Assembly (NCBI RefSeq): GCF_006265115.1
Contig: NZ_SMDR01000001.1
Location: 1,054,001-1,118,000, forward strand
Source of the DNA: Arenimonas terrae
Lineage (GTDB): Bacteria > Pseudomonadota > Gammaproteobacteria > Xanthomonadales > Xanthomonadaceae
Reading direction: 5' to 3'
DNA length: 64,000 nucleotides
In this document: one piece after another, positions 20,676 through 31,169 of the stretch
Numbering within the stretch: position 1 is the first letter of the stretch
Layout: each line of letters opens with the position of its first letter
Program-made: the position numbers and the translations under genes
The notes under the pieces: generated by a model
Seen by the model: the letters and a program-made list of their open reading frames with translations, nothing else
What the model was told of the DNA's origin: nothing
The model's database searches: none

Positions 20676-21498
20676 CGCCATGATCAATCCCGCCCCGATC
20701 GCCATCAGCACGGCCGTCCCGGCCGCCGTCGAGCTCGCGCCGCGGTCGGCCAAGCTCACGGCGCGCAACCTCGCCTTCCACTACGGCGCCTTCACCGCGC
20801 TCAAGGACATCAACCTGGAGGTGCCGGAGAAGCGCGTGACGGCGCTGATCGGTCCGTCCGGCTGCGGCAAGTCGACGCTGCTGCGCATCTTCAACCGCAT
20901 CTACTCGATCTACCCGGGCCAGCGCGCCACCGGCGAGGTGATCCTGGACGGCGAGAACGTGCTCGACCCGAAGTACCCGCTGAACAAGCTGCGCAGCAAG
21001 ATCGGCATGGTGTTCCAGAAGCCTGTGCCGTTCCCGATGTCGATCTACGACAACATCGCCTACGGCATCGGCCACTACGAGAAGCTGTCGCGCTCGACCA
21101 TGGACGACCGGGTCGAGGAGGCGCTGCGCCAGGCGGCGCTGTGGGACGAGGTCAAGGACAAGCTCAAGCAGAACGCGCTGGGCCTTTCCGGCGGCCAGCA
21201 GCAGCGGCTGTGCATCGGCCGCGCGGTAGCGCTCAAGCCCGAGGTGATCCTGTTCGACGAGCCGACCTCGGCGCTGGACCCGATCGCCACCGGCAAGATC
21301 GAGCAGCTGATCGCCGAGCTCAAGCAGCAGTTCACTATCCTGATCGTCACCCACAACATGCAGCAGGCGGCGCGCTGCTCGGACTACACGGCCTTCATGT
21401 ACCTGGGCGAGCTGGTCGAACACGGCGTCACCTCGACGCTGTTCACCAAGCCCACCAAGCAGCAGACCGAAGACTACATCACCGGCCGTTTCGGCTGA
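20668..21498 (+). CDS. pstB: Phosphate ABC transporter ATP-binding protein PstB
   Basis: PstB is the ATPase that powers phosphate import. The 276-residue protein has Walker [10 protein letters not shown] (near residue 66), Q-loop [20 protein letters not shown], signature [14 protein letters not shown] (near 173), Walker [13 protein letters not shown] (near 193) and switch His (THNM). An extra 30-odd residues precede the ABC core compared with E. coli PstB. Initiation occurs inside pstA. phoU follows after 15 bp. Confidence 0.97.
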   Translation: MTDAMINPAPIAISTAVPAAVELAPRSAKLTARNLAFHYGAFTALKDINLEVPEKRVTALIGPSGCGKSTLLRIFNRIYSIYPGQRATGEVILDGENVLDPKYPLNKLRSKIGMVFQKPVPFPMSIYDNIAYGIGHYEKLSRSTMDDRVEEALRQAALWDEVKDKLKQNALGLSGGQQQRLCIGRAVALKPEVILFDEPTSALDPIATGKIEQLIAELKQQFTILIVTHNMQQAARCSDYTAFMYLGELVEHGVTSTLFTKPTKQQTEDYITGRFG

Positions 21499-21513
21499 GC
21501 ACAGGACGCCACG

Positions 21514-22215
21514 ATGACCACCACTCCGCACGACCACATCGTCAAGAGCTACGACAGCGAGCTCAAGCGCCTGGATGGCGAGATCAAGCGCATGGGCGAG
21601 ATCGCCATCGCGCAGCTCGATGCCGCCATCGACGTGCTGCAGCGCCGCGACAGCCAGGCGGCGATGCGCGTGGTCGCCAACGACGAGGCCATCGACCAGC
21701 TCGAGCACGAGGTCAGCCACGACGTGCTGCGCCTGCTGGCGCTGCGCCAGCCCATGGCCCGCGACCTGCGCGAGGTCTACGCGGCGCTGCGCATCTCGGC
21801 CGACATCGAGCGCATCGGCGACTACGCCGCCAATGTCGCCAAGCGTTCGATCGTGCTCAACCAGACGGCGCCGGTCTCGGCCGCGCGCGGCCTGCCGGCG
21901 CTGGCCAAGCTGGCCAACACGCTGGTGCGCGAGGCGCTCGACGCCTACGCGTCGCGGGACGCCGACCGGGCGATGGCGGTGCGCAGCCGGGACGCGGAGC
22001 TCGACGCCGAATACACCGGCCTGTTCCGCGAGCTGCTTACCTACATGGCCGAGGACCCGCGCCAGATCACGGCCTGCACCCACCTGCTGTTCATGGCCAA
22101 GAACATCGAGCGCATCGGCGACCACGCCACCAACATCGCCGAGAACACCTGGTTCCTGGTGCACGGCGAGCAGCCCGAAGGCGAACGCGAAAAGCGCGAC
22201 CTCACCAGCCAGTAG
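21514..22215 (+). CDS. phoU: Phosphate signalling protein PhoU
   Basis: PhoU links the Pst transporter to the PhoR/PhoB two-component system and represses the Pho regulon when phosphate is plentiful. The 233-residue, all-helical protein has the two family metal-binding repeats, ADIERIGDYAAN near 94 and KNIERIGDHATN near 195. It is the last gene of the pst operon. No phoB or phoR lies in the window, and no clear terminator follows; a hairpin repeat begins about 75 bp downstream. Confidence 0.97.
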   Translation: MTTTPHDHIVKSYDSELKRLDGEIKRMGEIAIAQLDAAIDVLQRRDSQAAMRVVANDEAIDQLEHEVSHDVLRLLALRQPMARDLREVYAALRISADIERIGDYAANVAKRSIVLNQTAPVSAARGLPALAKLANTLVREALDAYASRDADRAMAVRSRDAELDAEYTGLFRELLTYMAEDPRQITACTHLLFMAKNIERIGDHATNIAENTWFLVHGEQPEGEREKRDLTSQ

Positions 22216-22291
22216 TGCGCTTTCGCCCTTGCGCAAGCAGGTCTGCGCGGACGGTGATCCAGCGCGACACCGGGGGTCGTAGTTGGCGATA

Positions 22292-22403
22292 GGCCGCCGT
22301 ACGTGAGGTCTCTTCCCGGGGACGCCGTGAATCCATCCATGGAGGCTCTTCGAAAACGTCCATGTTTTCGAAGCCCCGGGAAGAGCCCTCACGCACGACG
22401 GCC
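22292..22403 (-). repeat. Structured hairpin repeat, copy A
   Basis: Imperfect 30-nt outer arms at 22292-22321 and 22374-22403 (ending CTCTTCCCGGGG and starting CCCCGGGAAGAG) enclose about 50 bp. Directly inside the right arm is a perfect 10-bp hairpin CTTCGAAAAC/GTTTTCGAAG with loop GTCCAT. It matches copy B when reverse-complemented, sharing CATGGA, CGGCGT, CCGGGAA and GCGGCGGCCTA in the same order. Confidence 0.75.
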
Positions 22404-22566
22404 TGCGGACCCCCCGGGCCGGGATGTCGATTTGGGGCGAGGGCTCGAATGCCCCCGCTTCTGGCATGCAGCGTGTCCGCCCATGAGCCGGGAACCGCGT
22501 CCAGGGCCTTAGAGCGACCGGATCACGCTGCTTTTGGGTTCGACAGTCCGGCCCCGATCAACCACA

Positions 22567-22676
22567 GGCCGTCGTGCGAGGGGACTTTTCCGGACCTTCA
22601 GCGACACGGACGTCGCTGAAGAGCCTACATGGACGTACTTGCGGCGTGTCCGGGAAAGTCCCCTCGTGCGGCGGCC
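22567..22676 (+). repeat. Structured hairpin repeat, copy B
   Basis: Outer arms of 29 nt at 22567-22595 and 22648-22676 (GCGAGGGGACTTTTCCGGAC against GTCCGGGAAAGTCCCCTCGT). Directly inside the left arm is a perfect 10-bp hairpin CTTCAGCGAC/GTCGCTGAAG with loop ACGGAC. Inner stem sequences differ between copies A and B but keep length, loop size and position. This is compensatory change, which supports a conserved structure. Confidence 0.75.
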
Positions 22677-22802
22677 TACCGCCAAGGACGAGCCCGGCAC
22701 CGACTCGCCAACATCGACACGAGCCTTGATCTTCTTGCGCAGCAAGGACTTAGCCGCGGCGGGCCGTGAAGGGCGCCCCACCCGCCCCCGCACCGCCTGA
22801 GG

Positions 22803-22808
22803 TAGAAT
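22803..22808 (+). promoter_or_regulatory. -10 element for the riboswitch-gcvP transcript
   Basis: TAGAAT lies about 20 bp before the riboswitch, the right place for its promoter. The -35 is not obvious. Confidence 0.55.
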
Positions 22809-22827
22809 GCGCGGGCTCGATGCGTGG

Positions 22828-22990
22828 TGCGGGAGAGGCTGGCCAAGGCCAGCGCCGAAGGCGTAACGCCCGTAATCGCTCAGGACCCGGAACCGTACCG
22901 CGCGAGCAACTCTGGAGAGACCGGTTCAAACCGGCGCCGAAGGGGCATGGGCCGATGGCCCAAAACTCTCAGGCAAAAGGACAGAGGGGC
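22828..22990 (+). promoter_or_regulatory. Tandem glycine riboswitch
   Basis: Two consecutive glycine aptamers are recognisable. The first begins GGGAGAGGCTGGC and contains GCCGAAGGCGTAACGCCCG and CGAGCAACTCTGG. The second begins GGAGAGACCGG and contains GCGCCGAAGGGGCA, then AAACTCTCAGGCAAAAGG and ACAGAGGGG. These are the consensus core and closing elements of the class. A GAGGGGC/GCCCCC pairing directly after the second aptamer could be the expression platform. In other bacteria these RNAs switch on the glycine cleavage system when glycine is abundant, which fits gcvP downstream. Confidence 0.93.
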
Positions 22991-23038
22991 GCCCCCGTGC
23001 ATCCGTGCGCGGCCCTCCCCTATCGGTCCGGACCTGCC

Positions 23039-25924
<2,886 letters not shown>

Positions 25925-25949
25925 TCCCCGGCAGCGGTCCGCTGGACGA

Positions 25950-25974
25950 GGGCCCCGCACGGCGGGGCCCTTTT
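25950..25974 (+). terminator. Terminator after gcvP
   Basis: A 9-bp stem GGGCCCCGC/GCGGGGCCC with a 3-nt loop, followed by TTTTGTT. Confidence 0.92.
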
Positions 25975-26162
25975 GTTGGAGACGGGCCGGCGGCATCCCG
26001 CCCACCCGGTTCCGGGCTTCCGCTGCCGGCTCCAGAACCCTAAACGCTGGCTGAACGCTGCGTCCCGGCGCGCGAATCCTTCGCTCCGCCGAAAGGCTCT
26101 TCCTGGGATATGACAGCAAGGCCATTCCGGTCCATGCTCGGAGCCCGGAGAGAGCGCCCACC

Positions 26163-26678
26163 ATGCACAGCCCGGCCTGGACCCAGGACCTCGAAGCGGC
26201 CCGCGGCGGCGACCGCCCCGCGCTGGAACGGGTGCTGACGCGCTCGCGCCAGGACCTGCGCCGCTACGCCGAACACCACTGCGTGGTGAACGATGCCGAG
26301 GACGCCGTGCAGGAGGCGCTGTTCACGGCCTCGCGGCGGCTGATGGACCTGCGCCAGCTCGAATGTTTCGCGTCGTGGCTGTTCCGCATCGTCAAGCGCG
26401 AATGCAACCGGATGAAACGCGGCCTGCGCAACCTGCGGCAGGAGCCGATCACCGAGGACATCGCCGACACCTGCACCATCGAACGGCGCGGCCTGGCACG
26501 CGACCTGGCCATGGCAATCGAGTCGCTGCCGGCGCACTACCGCGAGATCGTGCTGCTGCGCGACCTCGAGGGCCTGACCATCGAGGAGCTGTCCGAACGG
26601 CTGGGCCTGACCCGCGAAGCCGCCAAAGCGCGCCTGCACCGGGCCCGGGCGCTGGCGCGAGAATACCTGCAAGACTGA
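26163..26678 (+). CDS. ECF-type RNA polymerase sigma factor
   Basis: The 171-residue protein has sigma region 2 ([18 protein letters not shown] near residues 43-60, then [18 protein letters not shown]) and region 4 with a helix-turn-helix ([20 protein letters not shown], then [20 protein letters not shown]). It lacks region 3, as ECF sigma factors do. It is followed after 46 bp by the Cys-rich peptide gene, and both starts are preceded by GAGAGAGCG. In Caulobacter an ECF factor (SigF) controls comparable bufferin genes. No anti-sigma gene is adjacent. Control of the downstream cluster is inferred. Confidence 0.88.
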   Translation: MHSPAWTQDLEAARGGDRPALERVLTRSRQDLRRYAEHHCVVNDAEDAVQEALFTASRRLMDLRQLECFASWLFRIVKRECNRMKRGLRNLRQEPITEDIADTCTIERRGLARDLAMAIESLPAHYREIVLLRDLEGLTIEELSERLGLTREAAKARLHRARALAREYLQD

Positions 26679-26724
26679 CCCACCCCGCGGGGCAACCCGC
26701 ACCATCCCAGAGAGAGCGAAGACC

Positions 26725-27102
26725 ATGTCCAAGAAGACCCTGAAACCCGTGGTACTGGCCGCCGGCGCCGTGATGCTCGGCGGCATGGCCCTGGCCAATT
26801 CCGCGTTCGCCATGAGCAGCCTGGCCCAGGGTTACCTGGTGGCGTCCGAGGACGCGGCCAAGGCCGAGGAAGGCAAGTGCGGCGAAGGCAAGTGCGGCGA
26901 GGGCAAGTGTGGCGACGACAAGGCCGGCCAGGAAGGCAAGTGCGGCGAAGGCAAGTGCGGCGGCGACAAGGCCGCGGAAGAAGGCAAGTGCGGCGAAGGC
27001 CACTGCGGCGCCGAGAAGGGCGAGCACGAAGGCGCCTGCGGCGGCGACAAGGCCAAGGAAGAAGGCAAGTGCGGCGAAGGCAAGTGCGGCGGCAACGGCT
27101 GA
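26725..27102 (+). CDS. hvfA: HvfA/bufferin-type RiPP metallophore precursor with EGKCG repeats
   Basis: The 125-residue precursor has a Sec-type leader (about residues 1-29, ending SAFA) and a Glu/Gly/Lys-rich core. Its ten cysteines (52, 57, 62, 73, 78, 89, 94, 105, 116, 121) all sit in EGxCG: eight EGKCG, one EGHCG (94) and one EGACG (105). The motifs form blocks of 3, 2, 2, 1 and 2, separated by spacers of exactly six residues (DDKAGQ, GDKAAE, AEKGEH, GDKAKE). In the HvfA and bufferin families, MNIO enzymes convert these cysteines to copper-binding heterocycles or thioamides, and the product protects against copper. The next genes encode that enzyme and partner. The exact modification and metal are inferred. 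Confidence 0.9.
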   Translation: MSKKTLKPVVLAAGAVMLGGMALANSAFAMSSLAQGYLVASEDAAKAEEGKCGEGKCGEGKCGDDKAGQEGKCGEGKCGGDKAAEEGKCGEGHCGAEKGEHEGACGGDKAKEEGKCGEGKCGGNG

Positions 27103-27109
27103 GCACGCC

Positions 27110-27967
27110 ATGACGGCCATCCGTTCCCTTTCCCCGATGGCCGCCGGCCTCGGCCTGCGGCGGGCCCTGATGGGTCCGCTGCAGGCCGCTGCGCCGGGCG
27201 ATTTCGATTTCCTCGAATGCGCGCCCGACAACTGGATCGGCGTCGGCGGGCGTTTCGGCGAGGGCCTGCGCGAACTGAGCGCAAAACACCCCTTGGTCTG
27301 CCACGGGCTGTCGTTGTCGCTGGGCGCGGTCGAGCCCTTCGACCAGACCTACCTCCTGAAGCTGCGGCGTTTCCTGGACGAACACCGGGCGCCGGTCTTC
27401 AGCGAGCACCTGTCCTACTGCAGCGACGACGGCCAGCTCTACGACCTGATGCCGATCCCGTTCACCGAAGAGGCCGTGCACCACGTCGCCGGCCGCATCC
27501 GCCAGGTGCAGGACACGCTGGGCCGGCGCATCGCGGTCGAAAACGTCTCGTACTACGCCGCGCCCTACCAGGCCATGCCGGAGGTCGACTTCCTGAACGC
27601 CGTGCTGGCCGAGGCCGATTGCGACCTGCTCCTGGACGTGAACAACGTCTTCGTCAACGCGGTGAACCACCGCTACGACGCCCACGATTTCCTGCGCCGC
27701 ATCCCCGGCGAACGCATCGCCTATTTCCACGTCGCCGGCCACTACGACGAGGCCGACGACCTGAAGGTGGACACCCACGGCGCCACCGTGAAGCCCGACG
27801 TGTTCGCGCTGCTGGACGAGGCCTGCACCCTGTTCGGTCCGCGGCCGGCCCTGCTCGAGCGCGACTTCAACTTCCCGCCCTATGCCGAACTGGTGGCCGA
27901 AGTGGCGACCATGCGCGGCGTGCTGGCGCGCCATGCGCCCGCGGAGCAACGCCATGCCCGCGGCTGA
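27110..27967 (+). CDS. hvfB: MNIO/DUF692 multinuclear iron oxidative enzyme (HvfB/BufB type)
   Basis: The 285-residue protein belongs to DUF692 (MbnB/TglH/HvfB), TIM-barrel enzymes that use two or three irons and O2 to modify cysteines in a precursor peptide. Likely iron-ligand segments are CHGLSLSLG (His65), FSEHLSY (Glu99, His100), VENVSYY (Glu144, Asn145), [21 protein letters not shown] and VDTHGA. AGxGLR near the N-terminus and LLERDFNFP near the C-terminus are also family-like. It starts 7 nt after the precursor stop and overlaps the DUF2063 gene by 14 nt. The substrate is presumably the adjacent EGKCG peptide. Confidence 0.93.
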   Translation: MTAIRSLSPMAAGLGLRRALMGPLQAAAPGDFDFLECAPDNWIGVGGRFGEGLRELSAKHPLVCHGLSLSLGAVEPFDQTYLLKLRRFLDEHRAPVFSEHLSYCSDDGQLYDLMPIPFTEEAVHHVAGRIRQVQDTLGRRIAVENVSYYAAPYQAMPEVDFLNAVLAEADCDLLLDVNNVFVNAVNHRYDAHDFLRRIPGERIAYFHVAGHYDEADDLKVDTHGATVKPDVFALLDEACTLFGPRPALLERDFNFPPYAELVAEVATMRGVLARHAPAEQRHARG

Positions 27968-28718
27968 GTCGCTGCGCGCGCAGCAGTTCCGCCTGGCCGC
28001 GCACCTGCGCGATCCGGACGGCGCAGCGCCGCCGCCCGGCCTCGAGGACCGGCGCCTGAAGATCTACCGCGACCTGTTCTACAACAGCCTGCAGGGGCTG
28101 CTGGCGGGCAACTTCCCGGTCATCCGCAAGCTGCTGGGCGCGGACGCCTGGCATGTGCTGGTGCGCGACTTCTACCGCGAGTACCGCTGCAGCACACCGC
28201 TGTTCCCGGAACTGCCGCGTGAATTCATCCAGTACCTCCAGGAGCGCGGCGACGAGCGCGGCGATCCGCCCTGGCTGCTGGAGCTGGCGCACTACGAATG
28301 GGTCGAGCTGGCGCTGGACCTGAGCGAAGCCGGGCTGGCCGACGCAAGCTTCGACGCCGATGGCGACCTGCTCGCCGGCGTGCCGGTGCTGTCGCCCCTG
28401 GCATGGCCGCTGGCCTACGCCTGGCCTGTGCACCGGCTGTCGCCCGATTACCAGCCCACCGCGCCGCCGGGCGACGCGACCTTCCTGCTGGTGCAGCGCG
28501 ACGCAACCCACAAGGTGCGCTTCAACCAGCTCAGTGCGCTGACGTTCCGCCTGCTGCAGCGGATCTCGGAGTTTCCGGATCTGAGCGGGGGCGAACAGCT
28601 GCGGGCCTTGGCCGTCGAAGCCCAGGCTGCGGATACCGACGCCTTCGTCGCGGCGGGCCGCGAAATGTTCAAGCAACTTCATGCCGACGGCGTGGTCCTC
28701 GGCACCCGAATCCCCTGA
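27954..28718 (+). CDS. hvfC: DUF2063 partner protein (HvfC/BufC type)
   Basis: The 254-residue protein has the DUF2063 N-terminal helical domain ([20 protein letters not shown] near 34-53, [29 protein letters not shown]) and a C-terminal region of about 100 residues after [15 protein letters not shown]. In characterised systems the HvfC/BufC partner binds the leader of the precursor and is needed by the MNIO enzyme, playing a RiPP-recognition role. The start lies inside the end of the MNIO gene, so the two products are probably made in step. An older label for DUF2063 is 'putative DNA-binding', which does not fit this context. Confidence 0.9.
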   Translation: MPAAESLRAQQFRLAAHLRDPDGAAPPPGLEDRRLKIYRDLFYNSLQGLLAGNFPVIRKLLGADAWHVLVRDFYREYRCSTPLFPELPREFIQYLQERGDERGDPPWLLELAHYEWVELALDLSEAGLADASFDADGDLLAGVPVLSPLAWPLAYAWPVHRLSPDYQPTAPPGDATFLLVQRDATHKVRFNQLSALTFRLLQRISEFPDLSGGEQLRALAVEAQAADTDAFVAAGREMFKQLHADGVVLGTRIP

Positions 28719-28728
28719 GGAAACCACC

Positions 28729-29382
28729 ATGCGAAACACACTGAGCGAGCGCTGGACCGCGCTCACCGAACGGCTGGACGGCGTCGGCGACTGGCTGGCG
28801 CCGCTGGGCCTGCGGCTGATACTGGCCTGGGAATTCTGGGAGGCCGGCATCGAGAAGTTCCGCGGCGAGAACTGGTTCGCCAGCATCCAGTCCGACTTCC
28901 CCTTCCCCTTCGACCGCGTGCCGCCGGACCTGAGCTGGACGCTGGCGACCTGGTTCGAACTCGGCGGCGCGGTCGCGCTGCTGCTCGGCCTGGGCACGCG
29001 CTTCTTCGCCTTCAACCTGTTCGTGCTGACGATGGTGGCCACTGCCTCGGTGCACTGGCCGATGAACTGGCAGACGCTGCAGGACCTCGCCATGGGCTAT
29101 GCGATCAGCGACAAGGGCTTCGGCAACTTCAAGCTGCCGCTGATCTTCGCGGTGATGCTGCTGCCGCTGGTGTTCAAGGGCGCGGGCAGGTTCAGCCTCG
29201 ATGCCCTGATCGCCGGCCGCCTGGCCACGCGACCGCTGCAGGGCGTGCAGGACACGCTGGCCTGGGGTCTTGCGGGGCTCGTGATCGGGCTGCCGCTGTC
29301 GCTGCTGCTGCCGACGCTGGGGCTCACCCTCGCGGCCATCGGCCTGCTGCTGGTGGCCCTGGACCGACTGCTGCTGGCCTGA
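28729..29382 (+). CDS. hvfX: DoxX-family membrane protein (HvfX type)
   Basis: The 217-residue inner-membrane protein has DoxX-like helices: [20 protein letters not shown] near 26-45, [20 protein letters not shown] near 72-91, [20 protein letters not shown], and [20 protein letters not shown]. DoxX proteins of this group are often the last gene of MNIO/DUF2063 clusters; their role (redox, export or metal handling) is not settled. It follows the DUF2063 gene by 10 nt. Two extra hydrophobic segments occupy the C-terminal 50 residues. Confidence 0.85.
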   Translation: MRNTLSERWTALTERLDGVGDWLAPLGLRLILAWEFWEAGIEKFRGENWFASIQSDFPFPFDRVPPDLSWTLATWFELGGAVALLLGLGTRFFAFNLFVLTMVATASVHWPMNWQTLQDLAMGYAISDKGFGNFKLPLIFAVMLLPLVFKGAGRFSLDALIAGRLATRPLQGVQDTLAWGLAGLVIGLPLSLLLPTLGLTLAAIGLLLVALDRLLLA

Positions 29383-29390
29383 CCCTCTGT

Positions 29391-29396
29391 TATCCT
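29391..29396 (+). promoter_or_regulatory. Possible -10 directly before rnt
   Basis: TATCCT lies 7 nt before the rnt ATG, so a transcript from it would start at or next to the start codon (leaderless or nearly so). No good -35 is visible, and rnt may instead be read from the upstream cluster 21 bp away. Confidence 0.35.
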
Positions 29397-29403
29397 GCGC
29401 GGC

Positions 29404-30039
29404 ATGGATTCCAGCTCCCTGCCGCGCATGTCCGATCGATTCCGCGGCTTCCTTCCGGTCGTGGTGGATGTCGAAACCGGTGGATTCGACTGCACGAGGC
29501 ATGCGCTGCTCGAGATTGCGGCGGTGCCGATCGAGCTCGATGGCGACGGCTTCTATGTGCCGGGCGAGACGGTCAGCACCCATGTCGAACCCTTCGCCGG
29601 CGCCGAGATCGACCCCAAGTCGCTTGAGATTACCGGCATCCGGCTCGACTCGCCGCTGCGCGGCGCGATCGACGAACGGGCCGCGCTGGACCACATCTTC
29701 GCGCCGGTCCGCGCCGCGGCCAAACGCCACGGCTGCCAGCGCGCGATCCTGGTCGGGCACAACGCGCACTTCGACCTGGGCTTCCTCAACGCGGCGGTCG
29801 CGCGCGTCGCGCACAAGCGCAATCCCTTCCACCCCTTCAGCACCTTCGACACGGTGACGCTGGCCGGCATGGCCTACGGGCAGACCGTGCTCAGCCGCGC
29901 CGTGCTGGCGGCGGGCCTGGACTGGGACGGCGACCAGGCGCATTCGGCGGTCTACGACACCGAGCGCACGGCGCAGCTGTTCTGCGCGGTGCTCAACCGC
30001 TGGCGCAGCTTCGACCTGGCCGCGACGCGGCCAGCCTAG
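29404..30039 (+). CDS. rnt: Ribonuclease T
   Basis: RNase T is a 3'-5' exoribonuclease that trims tRNA ends and finishes 5S and 23S rRNA. The 211-residue product has the DEDDh catalytic set: [10 protein letters not shown] (Asp, Glu near residue 22), [11 protein letters not shown] (Asp near 124) and HSAVYDTE (His, Asp near 181). [20 protein letters not shown] is typical of RNase T and separates it from DnaQ. The start may be ATG 29404 or ATG 29428 (MSDRFRGF); the second matches the usual family N-terminus, so the first eight residues are uncertain. Confidence 0.95.
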   Translation: MDSSSLPRMSDRFRGFLPVVVDVETGGFDCTRHALLEIAAVPIELDGDGFYVPGETVSTHVEPFAGAEIDPKSLEITGIRLDSPLRGAIDERAALDHIFAPVRAAAKRHGCQRAILVGHNAHFDLGFLNAAVARVAHKRNPFHPFSTFDTVTLAGMAYGQTVLSRAVLAAGLDWDGDQAHSAVYDTERTAQLFCAVLNRWRSFDLAATRPA

Positions 30040-30090
30040 CGGCGGCGATCCGTCGCCCGATTAACGTGGCGACGGCCTGCACGGAAACCT

Positions 30091-30390
30091 TCAGCCGCCT
30101 GGTGGGATTTTCGGCTGGCGGAACTTCGCCGCCCGCAGCTTCACGCCGCGCCAGAGGCCGTAGAGGCTGATCGCCATCCAGGCCAGCTGCATGATCGTGG
30201 TCGAGATCACGTCGCGGAAATCGGGGCCCGGCCCGAAGATCGAGATCAGGATGAAGACTGCGCCGAACAGGTTGGCCAGCTGGTAGCCGAAGGAATCGCC
30301 GGCCAGCCGTCCGGCCTGCAGCAGGAAAAACGACACCAGCACGAAGCCGACGCCGGCCAGGCCCACGAAGTCGTACCACTGCAGGCTCAT
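30091..30390 (-). CDS. Small multi-pass membrane protein (CBU_0592-like)
   Basis: A 99-residue protein with about three transmembrane helices: FVGLAGVGFVLVSFFLLQAG, ANLFGAVFILISIFG and STTIMQLAWMAISLYGLWRG. It ends with a short basic tail. It resembles small uncharacterised CBU_0592-type proteins, but the assignment rests on general pattern only. The ATG overlaps the rlmB stop (ATGA), making it the third gene of an rnr-rlmB operon. Confidence 0.65.
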   Translation of the reverse strand: MSLQWYDFVGLAGVGFVLVSFFLLQAGRLAGDSFGYQLANLFGAVFILISIFGPGPDFRDVISTTIMQLAWMAISLYGLWRGVKLRAAKFRQPKIPPGG

Positions 30391-31139
30391 GCCTTGGCTC
30401 CGCGCTGGCGAACCACCTCGAACAGGGCCACGCCGGTGGCGACCGAGACGTTCAGGCTCTCCATCTCGCCCGGCATCGGGATCTTTACCAGGCCGTCGCA
30501 ATGTTCGCGGGTGAGCCGGCGCATGCCCTCGCCTTCGCCGCCCATCACCAGGGCGACGTTGCCGGTGAAGTCGATGCCGTGGATGGCCTGGGTGGCGCTG
30601 CCGTCGAGGCCGTAGATCCACACGCCCATCTCCTGCAGCGCGCGCAGCGTGCGCGCCAGGTTGGTGACGCTGACCACCGGGATGCGGTCGGCGGCGCCGG
30701 CGGAGGTCTTGCGCACGGTCGCGTTGATCGGCGCGGCCTTGTCCTTCGGAATAACCACGGCGGTCACGCCGGCCGCGGCCGCGCTGCGCAGGCAGGCGCC
30801 GAGGTTGTGCGGGTCCTGCACGCCGTCGAGGACCAGCACCAGCGCCTTGCCGCCGGCCGCCTCGACCAGGGCCGGCAGTTCCTTCTCATCGGTCGGCTTG
30901 GCGGCTTCGTAGCGCGCGATCACGCCCTGGTGGCGGAGGCCGCCGGCGATGCCCTCGAGCGACTGCAGCGGGATACGCCGCACCGACACGTCGCGGCGGC
31001 GCGCGGTTTCCTCGATCTCGGTCAGGCGCGGGTTCTTGGCGCCGGCCTCCATCAGCACTTCGCGCACGTGCTCGAGGTCGTGCTCCAGCGCCGAGGCGAC
31101 CGCGTTGATGCCGGCGATCCAGTTGTCCTTCTTGCTCAT
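30387..31139 (-). CDS. rlmB: 23S rRNA (guanosine-2251-2'-O)-methyltransferase
   Basis: RlmB methylates the 2'-O of G2251 in the 23S rRNA peptidyl-transferase loop using SAM. The 250-residue SPOUT enzyme has an N-terminal substrate-binding domain (AGINAVASALE near residue 9). The knotted catalytic domain carries QDPHNLGACLRSAAAAGV (near 107), VMGGEGEGMRRL (near 200) and IPMPGEMESLNVSVATGVAL (near 219), motifs 1 to 3 of the SpoU family. It follows rnr by 30 nt, the usual rnr-rlmB pairing. Confidence 0.97.
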   Translation of the reverse strand: MSKKDNWIAGINAVASALEHDLEHVREVLMEAGAKNPRLTEIEETARRRDVSVRRIPLQSLEGIAGGLRHQGVIARYEAAKPTDEKELPALVEAAGGKALVLVLDGVQDPHNLGACLRSAAAAGVTAVVIPKDKAAPINATVRKTSAGAADRIPVVSVTNLARTLRALQEMGVWIYGLDGSATQAIHGIDFTGNVALVMGGEGEGMRRLTREHCDGLVKIPMPGEMESLNVSVATGVALFEVVRQRGAKA

Positions 31140-31169
31140 CTTGGTTTCCCGTTGGGCCCGGCCGATGGC

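Larger units (their letters stand above)
22216..22802. other. Repeat-filled intergenic region between phoU and gcvP
   Basis: No credible gene occurs here. The open frames present fall in the hairpin repeats and have no family features. The region holds two inverted copies of a structured repeat (22292-22403 and 22567-22676). The similarity extends beyond the stems: both outer flanks contain CGCCAA plus a GAC/GAG-CCC stretch and a CTTGCGCA sequence. The roughly 160 bp between the two copies has nothing recognisable. Confidence 0.7.

Noticed and set aside
22509-22800. Two short open frames in the phoU-gcvP gap (one per strand)
   Set aside because: They encode the hairpin repeats and have no family features.
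26868-27095. Possible CRISPR or minisatellite, because of short repeated units
   Set aside because: The GAAGGCAAGTGCGGC units are in-frame codons for EGKCG in a secreted peptide; units and spacers do not have CRISPR dimensions.
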